A stretch of DNA of 64,000 nt from Ectobacillus polymachus (GCF_048159605.1 NZ_JBLREB010000003.1:124001-188000); one strand, 5' to 3'. Numbered from the stretch's first letter, positions 16,433 to 25,692 are shown. Numbers and translations: made by a program. The notes: generated by a model from the sequence alone, not told the origin.

Positions 16433-17360
16433 TAATAAGGAAAAATTGATTGAAGTTAAAAATTTAAAACAATATTTTCCTGTGGGCGGCGGTGTTGTCA
16501 AGGCGATAGATGGCATTTCATTCGATATCTATAAAGGGGAAACATTTGGACTTGTCGGCGAATCAGGATCTGGTAAATCTACAACAGGAAGAACGATTAT
16601 CCGTTTATATGATGCAACAGATGGTGAAGTGAAATTTAACGGTGAAGATGTACATGGAAAAAAATCAAAAGCAGAATTAAAGAAATTTAATCGGAAAATG
16701 CAAATGATTTTCCAAGATCCATATGCATCTTTAAATCCTCGTATGACAGTAGCTGATATAATTGCAGAAGGCATTGATATACATGGCTTAGCTAAGTCAA
16801 AACAAGACCGTATCGCTCGTGTCTATGAGCTATTGGAAACAGTGGGATTAAATCGTGAACATGCAAGTCGTTATCCTCATGAATTTTCTGGCGGGCAAAG
16901 ACAACGTATTGGAATTGCGCGTGCATTAGCAGTAGAGCCGGAGTTTATTATTGCAGATGAACCAATTTCCGCACTGGACGTATCCATCCAAGCGCAAGTC
17001 GTAAATCTGTTAAAGAAATTACAAAAAGAAAGAGGCTTAACTTATTTATTTATCGCCCATGATTTATCTATGGTTAAGTATATCAGTGATCGCATCGGCG
17101 TTATGTATCAAGGTAAATTAGTTGAGCTTTCCAATAGTAATGAATTGTATTCCCATGCACTTCATCCATACACAAAGTCATTATTGTCCGCTATTCCATT
17201 GCCAGATCCGGCATATGAACGAAATCGTAGACGGATTAAGTATGATCCAACAACGCATAACTACGGTGACGAAGTGCCGGAAATGCGTGAAATTCGTCCT
17301 GGTCACTGGGTATTATGCTCTGAAGCAGAGTTTCAAGCATACAAAGAGTTATATAAATAA
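16425..17360 (+). CDS. oppF: oligopeptide ABC transporter ATPase OppF
   Basis: Second ATPase of the oligopeptide importer, 311 residues. Walker A GESGSGKST, signature FSGGQRQRIGIARAL, Walker B FIIADEPISALD and switch His in FIAHDLSMV are intact. The C-terminal extension includes HPYTKSLLSAIPLPDP and ends RPGHWVLCSEAE. The ATG at 16425 overlaps oppD by eight bases; a GTG at 16416 is in frame but less likely. This is the last gene of the operon, followed by a strong terminator. In Bacillus the Opp system also imports Phr and PapR signal peptides, so it feeds quorum sensing. Confidence 0.95.
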   Translation: MSNNKEKLIEVKNLKQYFPVGGGVVKAIDGISFDIYKGETFGLVGESGSGKSTTGRTIIRLYDATDGEVKFNGEDVHGKKSKAELKKFNRKMQMIFQDPYASLNPRMTVADIIAEGIDIHGLAKSKQDRIARVYELLETVGLNREHASRYPHEFSGGQRQRIGIARALAVEPEFIIADEPISALDVSIQAQVVNLLKKLQKERGLTYLFIAHDLSMVKYISDRIGVMYQGKLVELSNSNELYSHALHPYTKSLLSAIPLPDPAYERNRRRIKYDPTTHNYGDEVPEMREIRPGHWVLCSEAEFQAYKELYK

Positions 17361-17376
17361 TAGCATTACAAAGAAA

Positions 17377-17406
17377 GGAGGGAACCATTGGTTCCCTCCT
17401 TTTTTG
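17377..17406 (+). terminator. terminator of oppBCDF
   Basis: AGGAGGGAACCATTGGTTCCCTCCT is a near-perfect palindrome followed by a T run. Confidence 0.9.
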
Positions 17407-17423
17407 TACAGCCTTTATCCAAA

Positions 17424-17627
17424 TTAATAGGTATGTTTTTTATAAATACCTTTACCGCCTACAGAATTCCAACCGATTTGTGTTTTGGCACTTTGATCGA
17501 TGAATTCACGGTGTTTTCTTCCACCAAATAGCTTTTCACCTATGCCGTTTACGATAATTCCATTTGTAGCAGTAAGCCCAATAACTAGAACAGCTACAAT
17601 AATTACATCGATAAAATATTCTACCAT
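17424..17627 (-). CDS. small membrane-anchored hypothetical protein
   Basis: A 67-residue protein with one N-terminal membrane helix (about residues 6-28, FIDVIIVAVLVIGLTATNGI) and a basic, soluble tail with a GGRKHREFIDQSAKTQIGW segment. I do not recognise the family. TAGGAGGAATAAAGG gives a strong ribosome site before the ATG. It lies convergent to oppF and divergent from spx. Function unknown. Confidence 0.55.
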   Translation of the reverse strand: MVEYFIDVIIVAVLVIGLTATNGIIVNGIGEKLFGGRKHREFIDQSAKTQIGWNSVGGKGIYKKHTY

Positions 17628-17640
17628 CCTTTATTCCTCC

Positions 17641-17977
17641 TAACAAATATCCCTACTATCTATTGTAGTGGAAACGCTTTAAGAAGAAAAGAAAATGGAA
17701 TAAAAAATTTATTTTAACCCCTTTTTGCAAAGGATAAATGAGTAAAATATGACATGATTCAACACGTTTTATTTATTCTACAGAAATGTACAATGTTTGT
17801 ATAAGTTTTTTTAATTTTTTACATAAAATAGTGTATATTTCTCAGTAATCTTATTGTATAATGAACGTAAGAGTTGCTTAATTATATTAATTGTAAAATA
17901 AAAATTAGTTTCAGTTAATTAATTATAATCAGGTTTTACATTTATTAATGCTCATGACTAAGGAGAGTGAGTAATGG
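17641..17977. promoter_or_regulatory. spx upstream region
   Basis: A 340-bp AT-rich stretch without genes. TATAAT at 17857-17862 is a clear -10-like box, but no matching -35 is seen. In B. subtilis spx has several promoters and repressor sites (PerR, NsrR); AT-rich palindromic stretches near 17880-17930 could be such sites, but I cannot assign them. AAGGAGAGTGAG just before the ATG is the spx ribosome site. Confidence 0.4.
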
Positions 17978-18373
17978 ATGGTAACATTATACAGTTCACC
18001 AAGTTGTACGTCTTGTAGAAAGGCTAAGCTTTGGTTAGAGGAAAATAATATTCCGTATAAAGAAAGAAATATCTTCTCCGAGCCGCTGTCAATTGATGAA
18101 ATTAAAGAAATTTTGCGTATGACGGAAAGCGGAACAGATGAAATCATTTCTACTCGTTCTAAAATTTTTCAAGAATTAGATATCAACCTAGAATCGCTGC
18201 CATTGCAACGCTTGTATAAAATTATTCGTGATTATCCAGGTATTCTTCGTCGTCCGATTATTATTGATGAAAAACGCCTTCAAGTAGGATATAACGAGGA
18301 TGAAATTCGTCGCTTCTTACCACGTACAGTACGTACATTTCAATTGCGCGAAGCACAAAAGCTTGTTAATTAA
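17978..18373 (+). CDS. spx: Spx, global stress regulator
   Basis: ArsC-like regulator that binds the alpha C-terminal domain of RNA polymerase during thiol stress; 131 residues, exact family length. The redox switch CTSC at residues 10-13 is intact, and so is the RNAP-contact region with Gly52 (ESGTDEII) and Arg60-type basic residue. The C-terminal tail ends QKLVN, similar to the LAN-type end recognised by ClpXP. Its adaptor SpxH is encoded 7 kb downstream. Single-gene unit with its own terminator at 18382-18405. Confidence 0.97.
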   Translation: MVTLYSSPSCTSCRKAKLWLEENNIPYKERNIFSEPLSIDEIKEILRMTESGTDEIISTRSKIFQELDINLESLPLQRLYKIIRDYPGILRRPIIIDEKRLQVGYNEDEIRRFLPRTVRTFQLREAQKLVN

Positions 18374-18381
18374 TCTTTATG

Positions 18382-18405
18382 GGCCCTGATCAAGGGCCTT
18401 TTTTT
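18382..18405 (+). terminator. terminator of spx
   Basis: GGCCCT-GATCA-AGGGCC stem-loop followed by T7. Confidence 0.85.
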
Positions 18406-18442
18406 ATATGATAAGAAAGTATAAAAGTTTTGACTTAGAGAA

Positions 18443-18566
18443 TTGTCCAGCTCCAGCGCCTAGCCCCTCGAGGTCAAATAACCTAGGGCCATATGAAGTC
18501 AAAGAACGACTTCCCATGCCTGCGAACATTTGCTTGTCGGGGCTGACCAAGGCGCTTGCGCTTTTC
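18443..18566. repeat. Bacillaceae intergenic palindromic repeat
   Basis: The ends are partly inverted: AGCTCCAGCGCCTAGCCCC at the left and GGGGCTGACCAAGGCGCT at the right. This end sequence recurs in many Bacillaceae genomes between genes; I know no formal name for it. It is clearly GC-richer than the flanks and carries no gene. It lies between the terminators of spx and yjbE. One copy only in this window. Confidence 0.6.
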
Positions 18567-18588
18567 TTACGTATACGTAAAAAGAAAA

Positions 18589-18622
18589 AACTATACAAAA
18601 TCAATTTTGTATAGTTTTTTTT
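18589..18622. terminator. terminator of yjbE, bidirectional
   Basis: AAAACTATACAAAAT pairs with ATTTTGTATAGTTTT; T runs are present on both strands. It serves the minus-strand yjbE gene and overlaps its stop. Confidence 0.8.
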
Positions 18623-19295
18623 AGTTATGAACTTTTTTAGGTTTTATTATATTTGTAATATAGCCAGCTAGAATAACAATAGAAATAGTCACGAATGGGA
18701 TCACAATTTGCAAGAACGCGTGGTTTGTGAAAAAGTCGGAAAGTCTTGGTTCGTGAACAATCATATTACCAGCTGTATATCCTAATATTCCCGCTCCAAC
18801 ATAGATGAGAGAAGGGTGCTTTTCCATAAATATTAAAATAATCTTACTTCCGCCAACGATAATAGGTACCGAAAATAACAATCCAATCATTACGAGTACA
18901 ATGTGACCATTTGCAGCTCCTGCAATGGCTAACACATTATCGAAACCCATCACAACATCTGCAAATACAATCGTTCGCACTGCACTAAATAAAGTGGATG
19001 CGGGCTTAATAGTTGATGCGTCATCACCATTATCAGTAAGAAGATTATAAGCGATAAAAATGAGCAGTATCCCGCCAACTAGCTGTAAAAATGGAATTTT
19101 CAACAGAAAGACAGCAAGGATTGTAAGTATAACCCGAATGATGACTGCTAGTCCTGTTCCGAAGAAAATCGCTTTGTTTTTTACACTCACTGGGAGATTA
19201 CGACTTGCTAAGGCAATGACAATAGCATTATCTCCACCGAGTACAATATCAATGCCAATAATAAGCAATATTGACATGATAACATCAAAATCCAT
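18621..19295 (-). CDS. yjbE: TerC-family membrane protein YjbE
   Basis: A 224-residue integral membrane protein with seven or so helices. The TerC hallmarks are the acidic motif LGGDNAIVIALA near residues 19-30 and its pseudo-repeat VMGFDNVLAIAGAANG near 115-130, both carrying the metal-binding Asp/Asn. TerC proteins of Bacillus are linked to manganese efflux and metal loading of exported enzymes; that role is inferred from the family. The place between spx and mecA matches B. subtilis yjbE. GGGGGAAACAAA precedes the ATG. Confidence 0.85.
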   Translation of the reverse strand: MDFDVIMSILLIIGIDIVLGGDNAIVIALASRNLPVSVKNKAIFFGTGLAVIIRVILTILAVFLLKIPFLQLVGGILLIFIAYNLLTDNGDDASTIKPASTLFSAVRTIVFADVVMGFDNVLAIAGAANGHIVLVMIGLLFSVPIIVGGSKIILIFMEKHPSLIYVGAGILGYTAGNMIVHEPRLSDFFTNHAFLQIVIPFVTISIVILAGYITNIIKPKKVHN

Positions 19296-19657
19296 TTTGT
19301 TTCCCCCGTTTATACCATTGATAAAATTCTGAATCCAGCAGTATGATACCCATTAAGGGTAATAAAATGAAACGTGTCCAAGTACTCTACAATATAATAG
19401 AGGCAATCCAATCTGTCAAGGATTGTAAGATTGCCTTTTTTGTCAATCATTCATCATTATTTGCATAGGAATTTTAGAGCGGAACCATGTAAATAATAGG
19501 TATATGACTGTTTTTTCTAAAAGAAGATGATTTTATTTCCATTCTCCCTTATCTTATCATAAAATGAAAGTACAAGATTTTCTATATAATGATTTACTAC
19601 ATGCTAGGGGGCTTCCCTTCATAAACCATTTAGAAGAAAGAAGGGAGAGATCTAACG
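19296..19657. other. yjbE-mecA divergent intergenic region with an orphan terminator
   Basis: No gene seen. At 19401-19441, AGGCAATC-CAATC pairs with GATTG-TAA-GATTGCCT and is followed by T6: a plus-strand terminator with no coding gene upstream on that strand. The remainder is AT-rich and ends in the mecA ribosome site AGAAGGGAGAG (about 19640-19650). Confidence 0.5.
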
Positions 19658-20326
19658 ATGGATATAGAAAGAATTAATGAAAATACCGTTAAGTTTTATA
19701 TTTCATATCTAGATATAGAAGAACGCGGATTTAATCGCCAAGAAATTTGGTACAATCGTGAACGAAGTGAACAGCTTTTTTGGGAAATGATGGATGAAGT
19801 TCGTGATCAGGATGACTTCTTTGTTGACGGTCCACTTTGGATTCAAGTACAAGCGCTTGATAAGGGAATTGAAGTAATTGTTACGAGGGCACAAATTTCA
19901 AAGGACGGTCAAAAACTAGAACTGCCTCTGCTTGATAAGGTCATTGATATCCCGATTGATGAGCGGCTGGAATCATTGTTTGAAGAACAGTTACAGCAAG
20001 AAGATTTCATGTATTTAAATAAAGATGGAATGTTAGGATTCCTTGTTAAATTTGCAGACTTTGAAGATGCAATTGCTCTAAGCCATCGCTTACAGCTTAA
20101 GGATAGCATGAATGAATTATATACGTATGAAGGTCGCTACTACTTATATGTAGAATTTGATGAAACACTACATGAGGAAGAAGAAATCGATGTAATTCTT
20201 AGTATTCTGTTAGAGTATGGCGAAGAATCTGCTATGACGATCTATCGCATTCAAGAATACGGAAAGCTAATCATTACGGAAAATGCACTAGAAACGATCC
20301 ATTCTCATTTTCCCCCCGTACTTTAA
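19658..20326 (+). CDS. mecA: MecA adaptor protein
   Basis: Adaptor that delivers ComK, unfolded proteins and others to ClpC-ClpP. It has 222 residues. The N-terminal substrate-binding domain begins MDIERINENTVKFYISYLDIEERGF and includes the conserved WEMMDE helix; an acidic, Gln-rich linker (about 95-120) leads to the C-terminal ClpC-binding domain (VKFADFEDAIALSHRL ... RYYLYVEFDE). It is slightly shorter than the B. cereus protein as I recall it (about 227). It lies between yjbE and cls/coiA, as is usual, and ends in a terminator at 20325-20360. Confidence 0.95.
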   Translation: MDIERINENTVKFYISYLDIEERGFNRQEIWYNRERSEQLFWEMMDEVRDQDDFFVDGPLWIQVQALDKGIEVIVTRAQISKDGQKLELPLLDKVIDIPIDERLESLFEEQLQQEDFMYLNKDGMLGFLVKFADFEDAIALSHRLQLKDSMNELYTYEGRYYLYVEFDETLHEEEEIDVILSILLEYGEESAMTIYRIQEYGKLIITENALETIHSHFPPVL

Positions 20327-20360
20327 GCCGATTTCTTTCTAATGAAATCGGCTTTTTTTT
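20325..20360 (+). terminator. terminator of mecA
   Basis: AAGCCGATTTC pairs with GAAATCGGCTT; T8 follows. The cls ribosome site starts right after it. Confidence 0.85.
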
Positions 20361-20381
20361 ATGAAGGAGAGATCATTGGGT

Positions 20382-22030
20382 ATGAAGAAAATATTGAAGC
20401 TAGCTGTTCTCTTTGCTATTCTATTCGTTATATTCGTGTCACTTCAATTGTATAATAACTCTATTATTTATTCAGGAATATCACAGCTTCGTGGTTCGTC
20501 TATCGTGAAAGGATTGAGTCTTTTGTTTACGATCTCAGCCTTTCTTATGGGCAGTGTTATTTTTTTAGAAAATCGAAATCCCTCCAAAACATTAACTTGG
20601 CTTATCGTGCTCGGGATTTTTCCAGTAGTTGGCTTTTTTGCTTATTTATTATTTGGACAAAACTATCGAAGAAAACGAATGTTTCAAAAGAAAGCGGTTA
20701 TTGATGAAAAAATGTTTATGCGGTATAAGGAAACCGAAGAGCACTATATAACGGCTCATAAAAATCAAGAATTATTATTTCATCTAGCAGAAGCCTACGG
20801 ACCCCTTTCCATTTCACAAAGTACGGAAACGAAGGTGCTTACCAACGGTGAGGAAACATTCGCAAAAATAATCGAAGTATTGCAAAGAGCAAAGCACCAC
20901 ATCCACATGGAATCTTATATTGTACGCCATGATAATCTTGGTACGGATATAAAAAATATATTAATCCAAAAGGTGAAAGAAGGAGTACAAGTCCGTTTTT
21001 TATATGATGCGGTAGGCAGCTTTCGACTTTCTAAGCAGTACATTGCGGATTTACGAATGGCTGGCGTAGAAATCGTTCCATTCTTTCCCGTTCGGTTCCC
21101 GGTTTTAAATGATCGGATTAATTACCGTAATCATCGTAAAATTATTATTGTCGATGGAANGCGGATTTACGAATGGCTGGCGTAGAAATCGTTCCATTCT
21201 TTCCCGTTCGGTTCCCGGTTTTAAATGATCGGATTAATTACCGTAATCATCGTAAAATTATTATTGTCGATGGAAACGAAGGGTTTGTTGGAGGATTAAA
21301 TATCGGCGATGAGTATTTAGGGAAAAATCCATACTATGGATTTTGGCGGGATACGCATCTTTATTTACGCGGGGAGGCTATTCAGAGCTTACAGCTGCTT
21401 TTTATACAGGATTGGTTTTATATGACGGAGGAAACGTTACAGGATCAGAAATTTTTAAGTGCAGAACCTGTTCCAGTTGATCGGGGGGCAATTCAACTCG
21501 TTGCTGGAGGTCCAGATAGTAAATGGGAAACGATAAAAATACTGTATTTTGCCATGATTTCATCTGCGCGAAAGTCAATTTGGATTGCAACGCCTTATTT
21601 TATTCCGGATGATGATATTTTGGCTGCACTTAAGGTGGCAGCTTTAGCCGGCCTTGATGTAAGACTGCTCGTCCCGAGTAAACCAGATAAGCGAACAGTA
21701 TTTTATGCATCGCGCTCATACTTTCCAGAGCTATTGGAAGTTGGGGCAAAAATATATGAATATAAAAATGGATTTATGCATAGTAAAATTGTAATTGTTG
21801 ATTCTGAACTGGCTTCGATTGGAACGGCGAATATGGATATGCGCAGCTTTCACTTGAATTTTGAGGTGAATGCCTTTTTGTACGATACGTCAAGTGTGCA
21901 TGAGCTCGTTCGAGATTTTGAAAATGACTTACTTGTCTCTGAAGAAATGGATTATGAACAATTTAAAAATCGAGCATTCGTACTAAGAATCATAGAATCC
22001 ACCTATCGTTTACTGTCCCCGCTGCTGTAA
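20382..22030 (+). pseudogene. cls: cardiolipin synthase, split by an assembly duplication
   Basis: Joins two phosphatidylglycerols into cardiolipin at the membrane. The gene starts at ATG 20382 (AAGGAGAG upstream), with two N-terminal helices (about residues 5-22 and 40-60) and a third at 70-90, then two phospholipase-D domains: HKD motif 1 in NYRNHRKIIIVDG and motif 2 in FMHSKIVIVDSELASIGTANMD. The frame breaks at 21160: bases 21045-21159 are repeated exactly at 21161-21275 around one N. Removing one copy plus the N (116 bases) restores a 510-residue protein, the normal Cls length. The break is therefore almost certainly an assembly artefact, not a real pseudogene. Confidence 0.9.
21045..21275. 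repeat. 115-bp exact tandem duplication around an N
   Basis: Bases 21045-21159 and 21161-21275 are identical, with a single N at 21160. This is what results when two contigs with a 115-bp overlap are joined by a gap character without merging. Confidence 0.95.
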
Positions 22031-22049
22031 TATAGCTGCGGGTTTTTTC
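22018..22049 (+). terminator. terminator of cls
   Basis: CCCGCTGCT pairs imperfectly with AGCTGCGGG and a T6 run follows; the stem begins in the last codons of cls. Confidence 0.65.
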
Positions 22050-22117
22050 TTATTTAGTAGGAATCATATCCTTTTTGTCGAAGATAGTAGAGAATCGAGA
22101 GAAAGGGGCGTGATTGA

Positions 22118-23326
22118 TTGTTTATTGCTATGAATGAAAAAGGGGAGCGTATGAATGCCCTCCATTACAGTAAAGAATGGCTTTACGAAGTGAAACATAG
22201 TGATTCCTTTTATTGTCCGGTTTGTCAAGGCGAGGTACTACTAAAGATTGGAGAGAAAATGAAACCTCATTTTGCCCATCGAAAAAACCAGTGCCCCTTG
22301 CAGCTAGAAAGAGAGTCCCCGTATCATCTACATGGAAAAGAGCTTCTTTATAATTGGTTGCTATCACAAGGAAAGTCTGTTGAACTGGAACCGTATATTA
22401 GAAGTATTCAGCAACGTCCGGATTTACTTCTAACATCTGGTCAAACCAAGGTTGCACTGGAATATCAATGCTCCGTTATTCCTGCAGAGCAGTTCATAAA
22501 GAGGACAAAATCCTATTGGAACGAGGGAATACGAGTACTGTGGATACTCGGCGGGAATCAATTTAAACGAACCGGCGTGCAATGGCTTCGTACTTCTTCG
22601 TTTCATACATTATTTATCCAGCAAGTCACTCCTCCATCTCTGCTCTACTTTTGTCCTTCTTCAAAAGCCTTTTTTCGTTGTAGTCCTGTTATTCCTTTTT
22701 CCTCCTACCATTCGTACTCACATATACAGTATCTTCCGTTACATACCACTCGTTTCTCTTCTATTTTCATCCAAAGTAACATACAGCTTACGCAATTGAA
22801 GCATGAATGGAATAAGAAAAAAAGACGTTGGCGAGAAAATGGACTGTACTCGCTGTTTCGAAGTCATTCTGAGTTTTTCTTGTTCCTATATGAAAGAGGA
22901 ATCCCTCCTTCGCTTTTTCCTTCAGAAGTCGCCATTCCCCTTCCTTCTTTAATAGGTATTCATACTCCGGCTCTTTTTTGGCAAAGCTTTATGTTGTTAG
23001 AAGAAATAGACCGTCTGCAGGTCGGGGAAAGTTTTTCTATACGCAAGATGTATGAAAGACTACGGGCTAGGAGAAGGTGGAAGCCAAGGCTATTGCCATA
23101 TTTCCCTCCTACCTTTCCAAAGCTAGCGTTTTTTGAATATGCAAGCTACCTTCAAGAGGCAGGATTTCTTACACAGCTAGCGCCTGAAGTTTTTCAAAAG
23201 CGTTCGGATGTCATCCTTCCAAAAACAGGTGAGGAAGCACTACGCAGAGATGAAATAGCTATGAAGCATGCTCTTTCGCTTTTTGCAAAGCATACGTTAA
23301 CATCTTCTAAAGGAAAAAGGATATAA
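22118..23326 (+). CDS. coiA: competence protein CoiA
   Basis: Competence-related nuclease-like protein needed for transformation in Bacillus and Streptococcus; 402 residues. The N-terminal zinc-type unit is CPVC (about residues 29-32) followed by HFAHRKNQC. The PD-(D/E)xK-like core follows with RPDLLL and ALEYQCSVI, where the Asp and Glu would bind metal. The start is TTG at 22118, with AAGGGG nine bases upstream; the nearest ATG (22130) is poorly spaced. Position between mecA and pepF matches B. subtilis yjbF. The same zinc head is found on the helicase at 40851-43112. Confidence 0.88.
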   Translation: MFIAMNEKGERMNALHYSKEWLYEVKHSDSFYCPVCQGEVLLKIGEKMKPHFAHRKNQCPLQLERESPYHLHGKELLYNWLLSQGKSVELEPYIRSIQQRPDLLLTSGQTKVALEYQCSVIPAEQFIKRTKSYWNEGIRVLWILGGNQFKRTGVQWLRTSSFHTLFIQQVTPPSLLYFCPSSKAFFRCSPVIPFSSYHSYSHIQYLPLHTTRFSSIFIQSNIQLTQLKHEWNKKKRRWRENGLYSLFRSHSEFFLFLYERGIPPSLFPSEVAIPLPSLIGIHTPALFWQSFMLLEEIDRLQVGESFSIRKMYERLRARRRWKPRLLPYFPPTFPKLAFFEYASYLQEAGFLTQLAPEVFQKRSDVILPKTGEEALRRDEIAMKHALSLFAKHTLTSSKGKRI

Positions 23327-23342
23327 TAGGGAGTAGGGCGTT

Positions 23343-23402
23343 ATGGCAGGATTACTGTCTCAAAAGTCGAATGATATACGTGAAAAGGGGGCTTTCAAAT
23401 GA
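23343..23402 (+). CDS. possible 19-residue leader peptide of pepF
   Basis: An open frame, MAGLLSQKSNDIREKGAFK, begins at ATG 23343 after GGGAGTAGGG and ends in TGA that overlaps the pepF ATG in an ATGA arrangement. The pepF ribosome site (AAAAGGGGGC) lies inside it. It could couple translation of pepF, or be chance. No similarity known to me. Confidence 0.3.
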   Translation: MAGLLSQKSNDIREKGAFK

Positions 23403-25222
23403 GTGAAACACAAGGAACGAAAACCTTGCCAACTCGAAGTGAAGTAGAAAAACAATATACATGGCGATTGGAAGACATTTTTGCGTCTGATGATCAATGG
23501 GAAAAAGAATTCTCAGATGTAAAGAACACCTTATCAAAGATAGGTGACTTTAAAGGAAAGCTCAGAACATCAGCAAATGAACTAGTAGCTGTTCTGAAAT
23601 TCCAAGATGATATCATGCTTCGTCTAGGAAAATTGTATACATATGCCCATATGCGCTATGACGAAGATACGACCAATTCCTTCTATCAAGCGTTCAATGA
23701 CAGAGCTACGAATCTATATGCACAGGCATCTAGTTTAATGGCATATATTGTACCTGAAATACTAGCGATTCCAGAAGAAACCATAGCAGCTTTCCTACAA
23801 GGAAATGAAGAGCTTAAACTATATACACATGCATTAGAGGAAATTACTCGTCAGCGCCCACACGTATTGTCCGAAAGCGAAGAAGCTATATTAGCAAGTG
23901 CGTCTGAAGTGCTTCGCAGTTCAAGTAATACATTTGGTATGTTAAACAATGCAGATATAAAATTTCCAGAAATTCAAGATGAAGCTGGAAACAAAGTAGA
24001 AGTGACACATGGACGTTATATTCAATTTTTAGAGAGTGATGATGGGCGTGTTCGTCATGATGCCTTTAAAGCAGTATACGATACGTATGGAGCTTATAAA
24101 AACACATTTGCCAGCACATTAAGCGGTGCAGTAAAGAAAAACAATTTTTACTCACAAGTTCGTAAATACCAGTCTGCACGTGAAGCTGCTCTTAGCGGTA
24201 ATAATATCCCAGAGAGCGTCTATGATCAGCTCGTAAATACAGTTAATGATCGTCTTTCTTTGCTTCATCGTTATGTGGATATTCGAAAACGTGCTTTGCA
24301 GCTAGATGACATTCATATGTACGATTTGTACACTCCGCTTGTGAAAGAAGTGAAAATGGAAGTTACTTATGAGGAAGCGCAGCAAACTTTACTTGAAGCA
24401 TTCAAGGTACTGGGTGAAGAGTATGTAGCTATTTTGAAAGAAGCTTTTGAAAACCATTGGGTAGACGTTCATGAAAATCGAGGAAAACGAAGCGGCGCTT
24501 ATTCATCTGGTGCATATGGAACAAATCCTTACATTTTAATGAACTGGCAAAATAATGTAAATAGTTTATTTACACTGGCTCATGAATTTGGACATTCCGT
24601 GCATAGCTATTATACCCGTTCAAATCAGCCATATGTCTACGGCGACTATTCTATTTTTGTTGCGGAAGTTGCTTCAACTTGTAATGAAGCGTTATTGAAT
24701 GACTATTTATTAAAAACTACTGATGATAGGAAGAAACGTCTATACTTGTTAAATCATTATTTAGAAGGCTTCCGCGGTACCGTATTCCGTCAAACGATGT
24801 TTGCCGAATTTGAGCACCTTATTCATACGAAGGCACAAGAAGGGCAAGCATTGACACCAGATCTCCTTACGAATTTGTACTATGAGCTAAACAAAAAATA
24901 CTTTGGAGAAAATTTAGTAATTGATGAAGAAATCGGACTAGAATGGTCACGCATTCCCCATTTCTATTATGATTACTATGTATACCAGTATGCAACTGGG
25001 TTTAGTGCAGCAACAGCGTTATCAAAGCAAATTTTAGAGGAAGGAAAGCCGGCAGTAGAACGATACATTCAAAACTTCTTAAAAGCAGGAAGCTCTGATT
25101 ATCCGATTGAAGTATTGAAAAAGGCGGGAGTCGATATGACTTCAGCAGAACCTGTGAAAGAAGCACTGCAAGTATTTGAAGAAAAGTTAAATGAATTTGA
25201 ACAGCTACTTTTTGAGGAATAA
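23399..25222 (+). CDS. pepF: oligoendopeptidase F
   Basis: M3-family zinc metallopeptidase that cleaves short peptides (about 7-17 residues) in the cytosol; 607 residues, standard size. The zinc motif is HEFGH at about 395-399 (FTLAHEFGHSVHS), with the third ligand Glu in EVASTCNEAL. The helical N-terminal domain (residues 20-200) is typical. AAAAGGGGGC supports the ATG. In B. subtilis overproduction of PepF affects sporulation by degrading Phr peptides; peptides imported by Opp could be substrates here too. Terminator at 25231-25254. Confidence 0.96.
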   Translation: MSETQGTKTLPTRSEVEKQYTWRLEDIFASDDQWEKEFSDVKNTLSKIGDFKGKLRTSANELVAVLKFQDDIMLRLGKLYTYAHMRYDEDTTNSFYQAFNDRATNLYAQASSLMAYIVPEILAIPEETIAAFLQGNEELKLYTHALEEITRQRPHVLSESEEAILASASEVLRSSSNTFGMLNNADIKFPEIQDEAGNKVEVTHGRYIQFLESDDGRVRHDAFKAVYDTYGAYKNTFASTLSGAVKKNNFYSQVRKYQSAREAALSGNNIPESVYDQLVNTVNDRLSLLHRYVDIRKRALQLDDIHMYDLYTPLVKEVKMEVTYEEAQQTLLEAFKVLGEEYVAILKEAFENHWVDVHENRGKRSGAYSSGAYGTNPYILMNWQNNVNSLFTLAHEFGHSVHSYYTRSNQPYVYGDYSIFVAEVASTCNEALLNDYLLKTTDDRKKRLYLLNHYLEGFRGTVFRQTMFAEFEHLIHTKAQEGQALTPDLLTNLYYELNKKYFGENLVIDEEIGLEWSRIPHFYYDYYVYQYATGFSAATALSKQILEEGKPAVERYIQNFLKAGSSDYPIEVLKKAGVDMTSAEPVKEALQVFEEKLNEFEQLLFEE

Positions 25223-25230
25223 TAGAAAAG

Positions 25231-25254
25231 AGACGCATTTGCGTCTTTTTTTTT
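25231..25254 (+). terminator. terminator of pepF
   Basis: AGACGC-ATTT-GCGTCT stem followed by T9. Confidence 0.85.
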
Positions 25255-25310
25255 GATAAAGTGAAACCTAGTAGTAGGAAATAGGAAATAGCTAGGAGAG
25301 AAGAATTTAT

Positions 25311-25484
25311 TTAGTGGAAACCACGAAAACGTTTATGCCCATTTAATAATGAGATGGAAAAGACGATGGATCCAAATAAAAGGGGAACGGCTAGTAAGAT
25401 GGGAAAGAGCTGCAGTAAAGAAAGTAAGTATAACAGAAACATGAAACCGACTATTACAAGACTAATCATAATTTTCTGAATCAT
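25311..25484 (-). CDS. small two-helix membrane protein
   Basis: A 57-residue protein with two membrane helices (about residues 5-23 and 27-45) and a basic tail ending GHKRFRGFH. Start at 25484 (MIQKIMISLVIV) is chosen because TAGGAGG lies eight to nine bases upstream; a longer frame to 25583 has no ribosome site. I do not recognise the family; similar short membrane proteins are common next to spxH in the B. cereus group. Confidence 0.5.
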   Translation of the reverse strand: MIQKIMISLVIVGFMFLLYLLSLLQLFPILLAVPLLFGSIVFSISLLNGHKRFRGFH

Positions 25485-25692
25485 ATAAAAATACCTCCTA
25501 TTCTTAGTATTTATAATGTATTCATAGGGTAAAATGTTTAGAATGTGACTTTTTTGTGAAAATGGAACAAAAACTGTTGTCATAATTAGTCGTATACTGT
25601 AACATAATATCCGTGAACTAATTCACAAACAAACATATACCCCTTTGTTTGAACGTGAAATTTCTCCCATCCCCTTTAAAATTTTATAAGCC

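Noticed and set aside
17122..17427. Frame crossing the oppF end and its terminator
   Set aside because: Out of frame with oppF and runs through a clear terminator.
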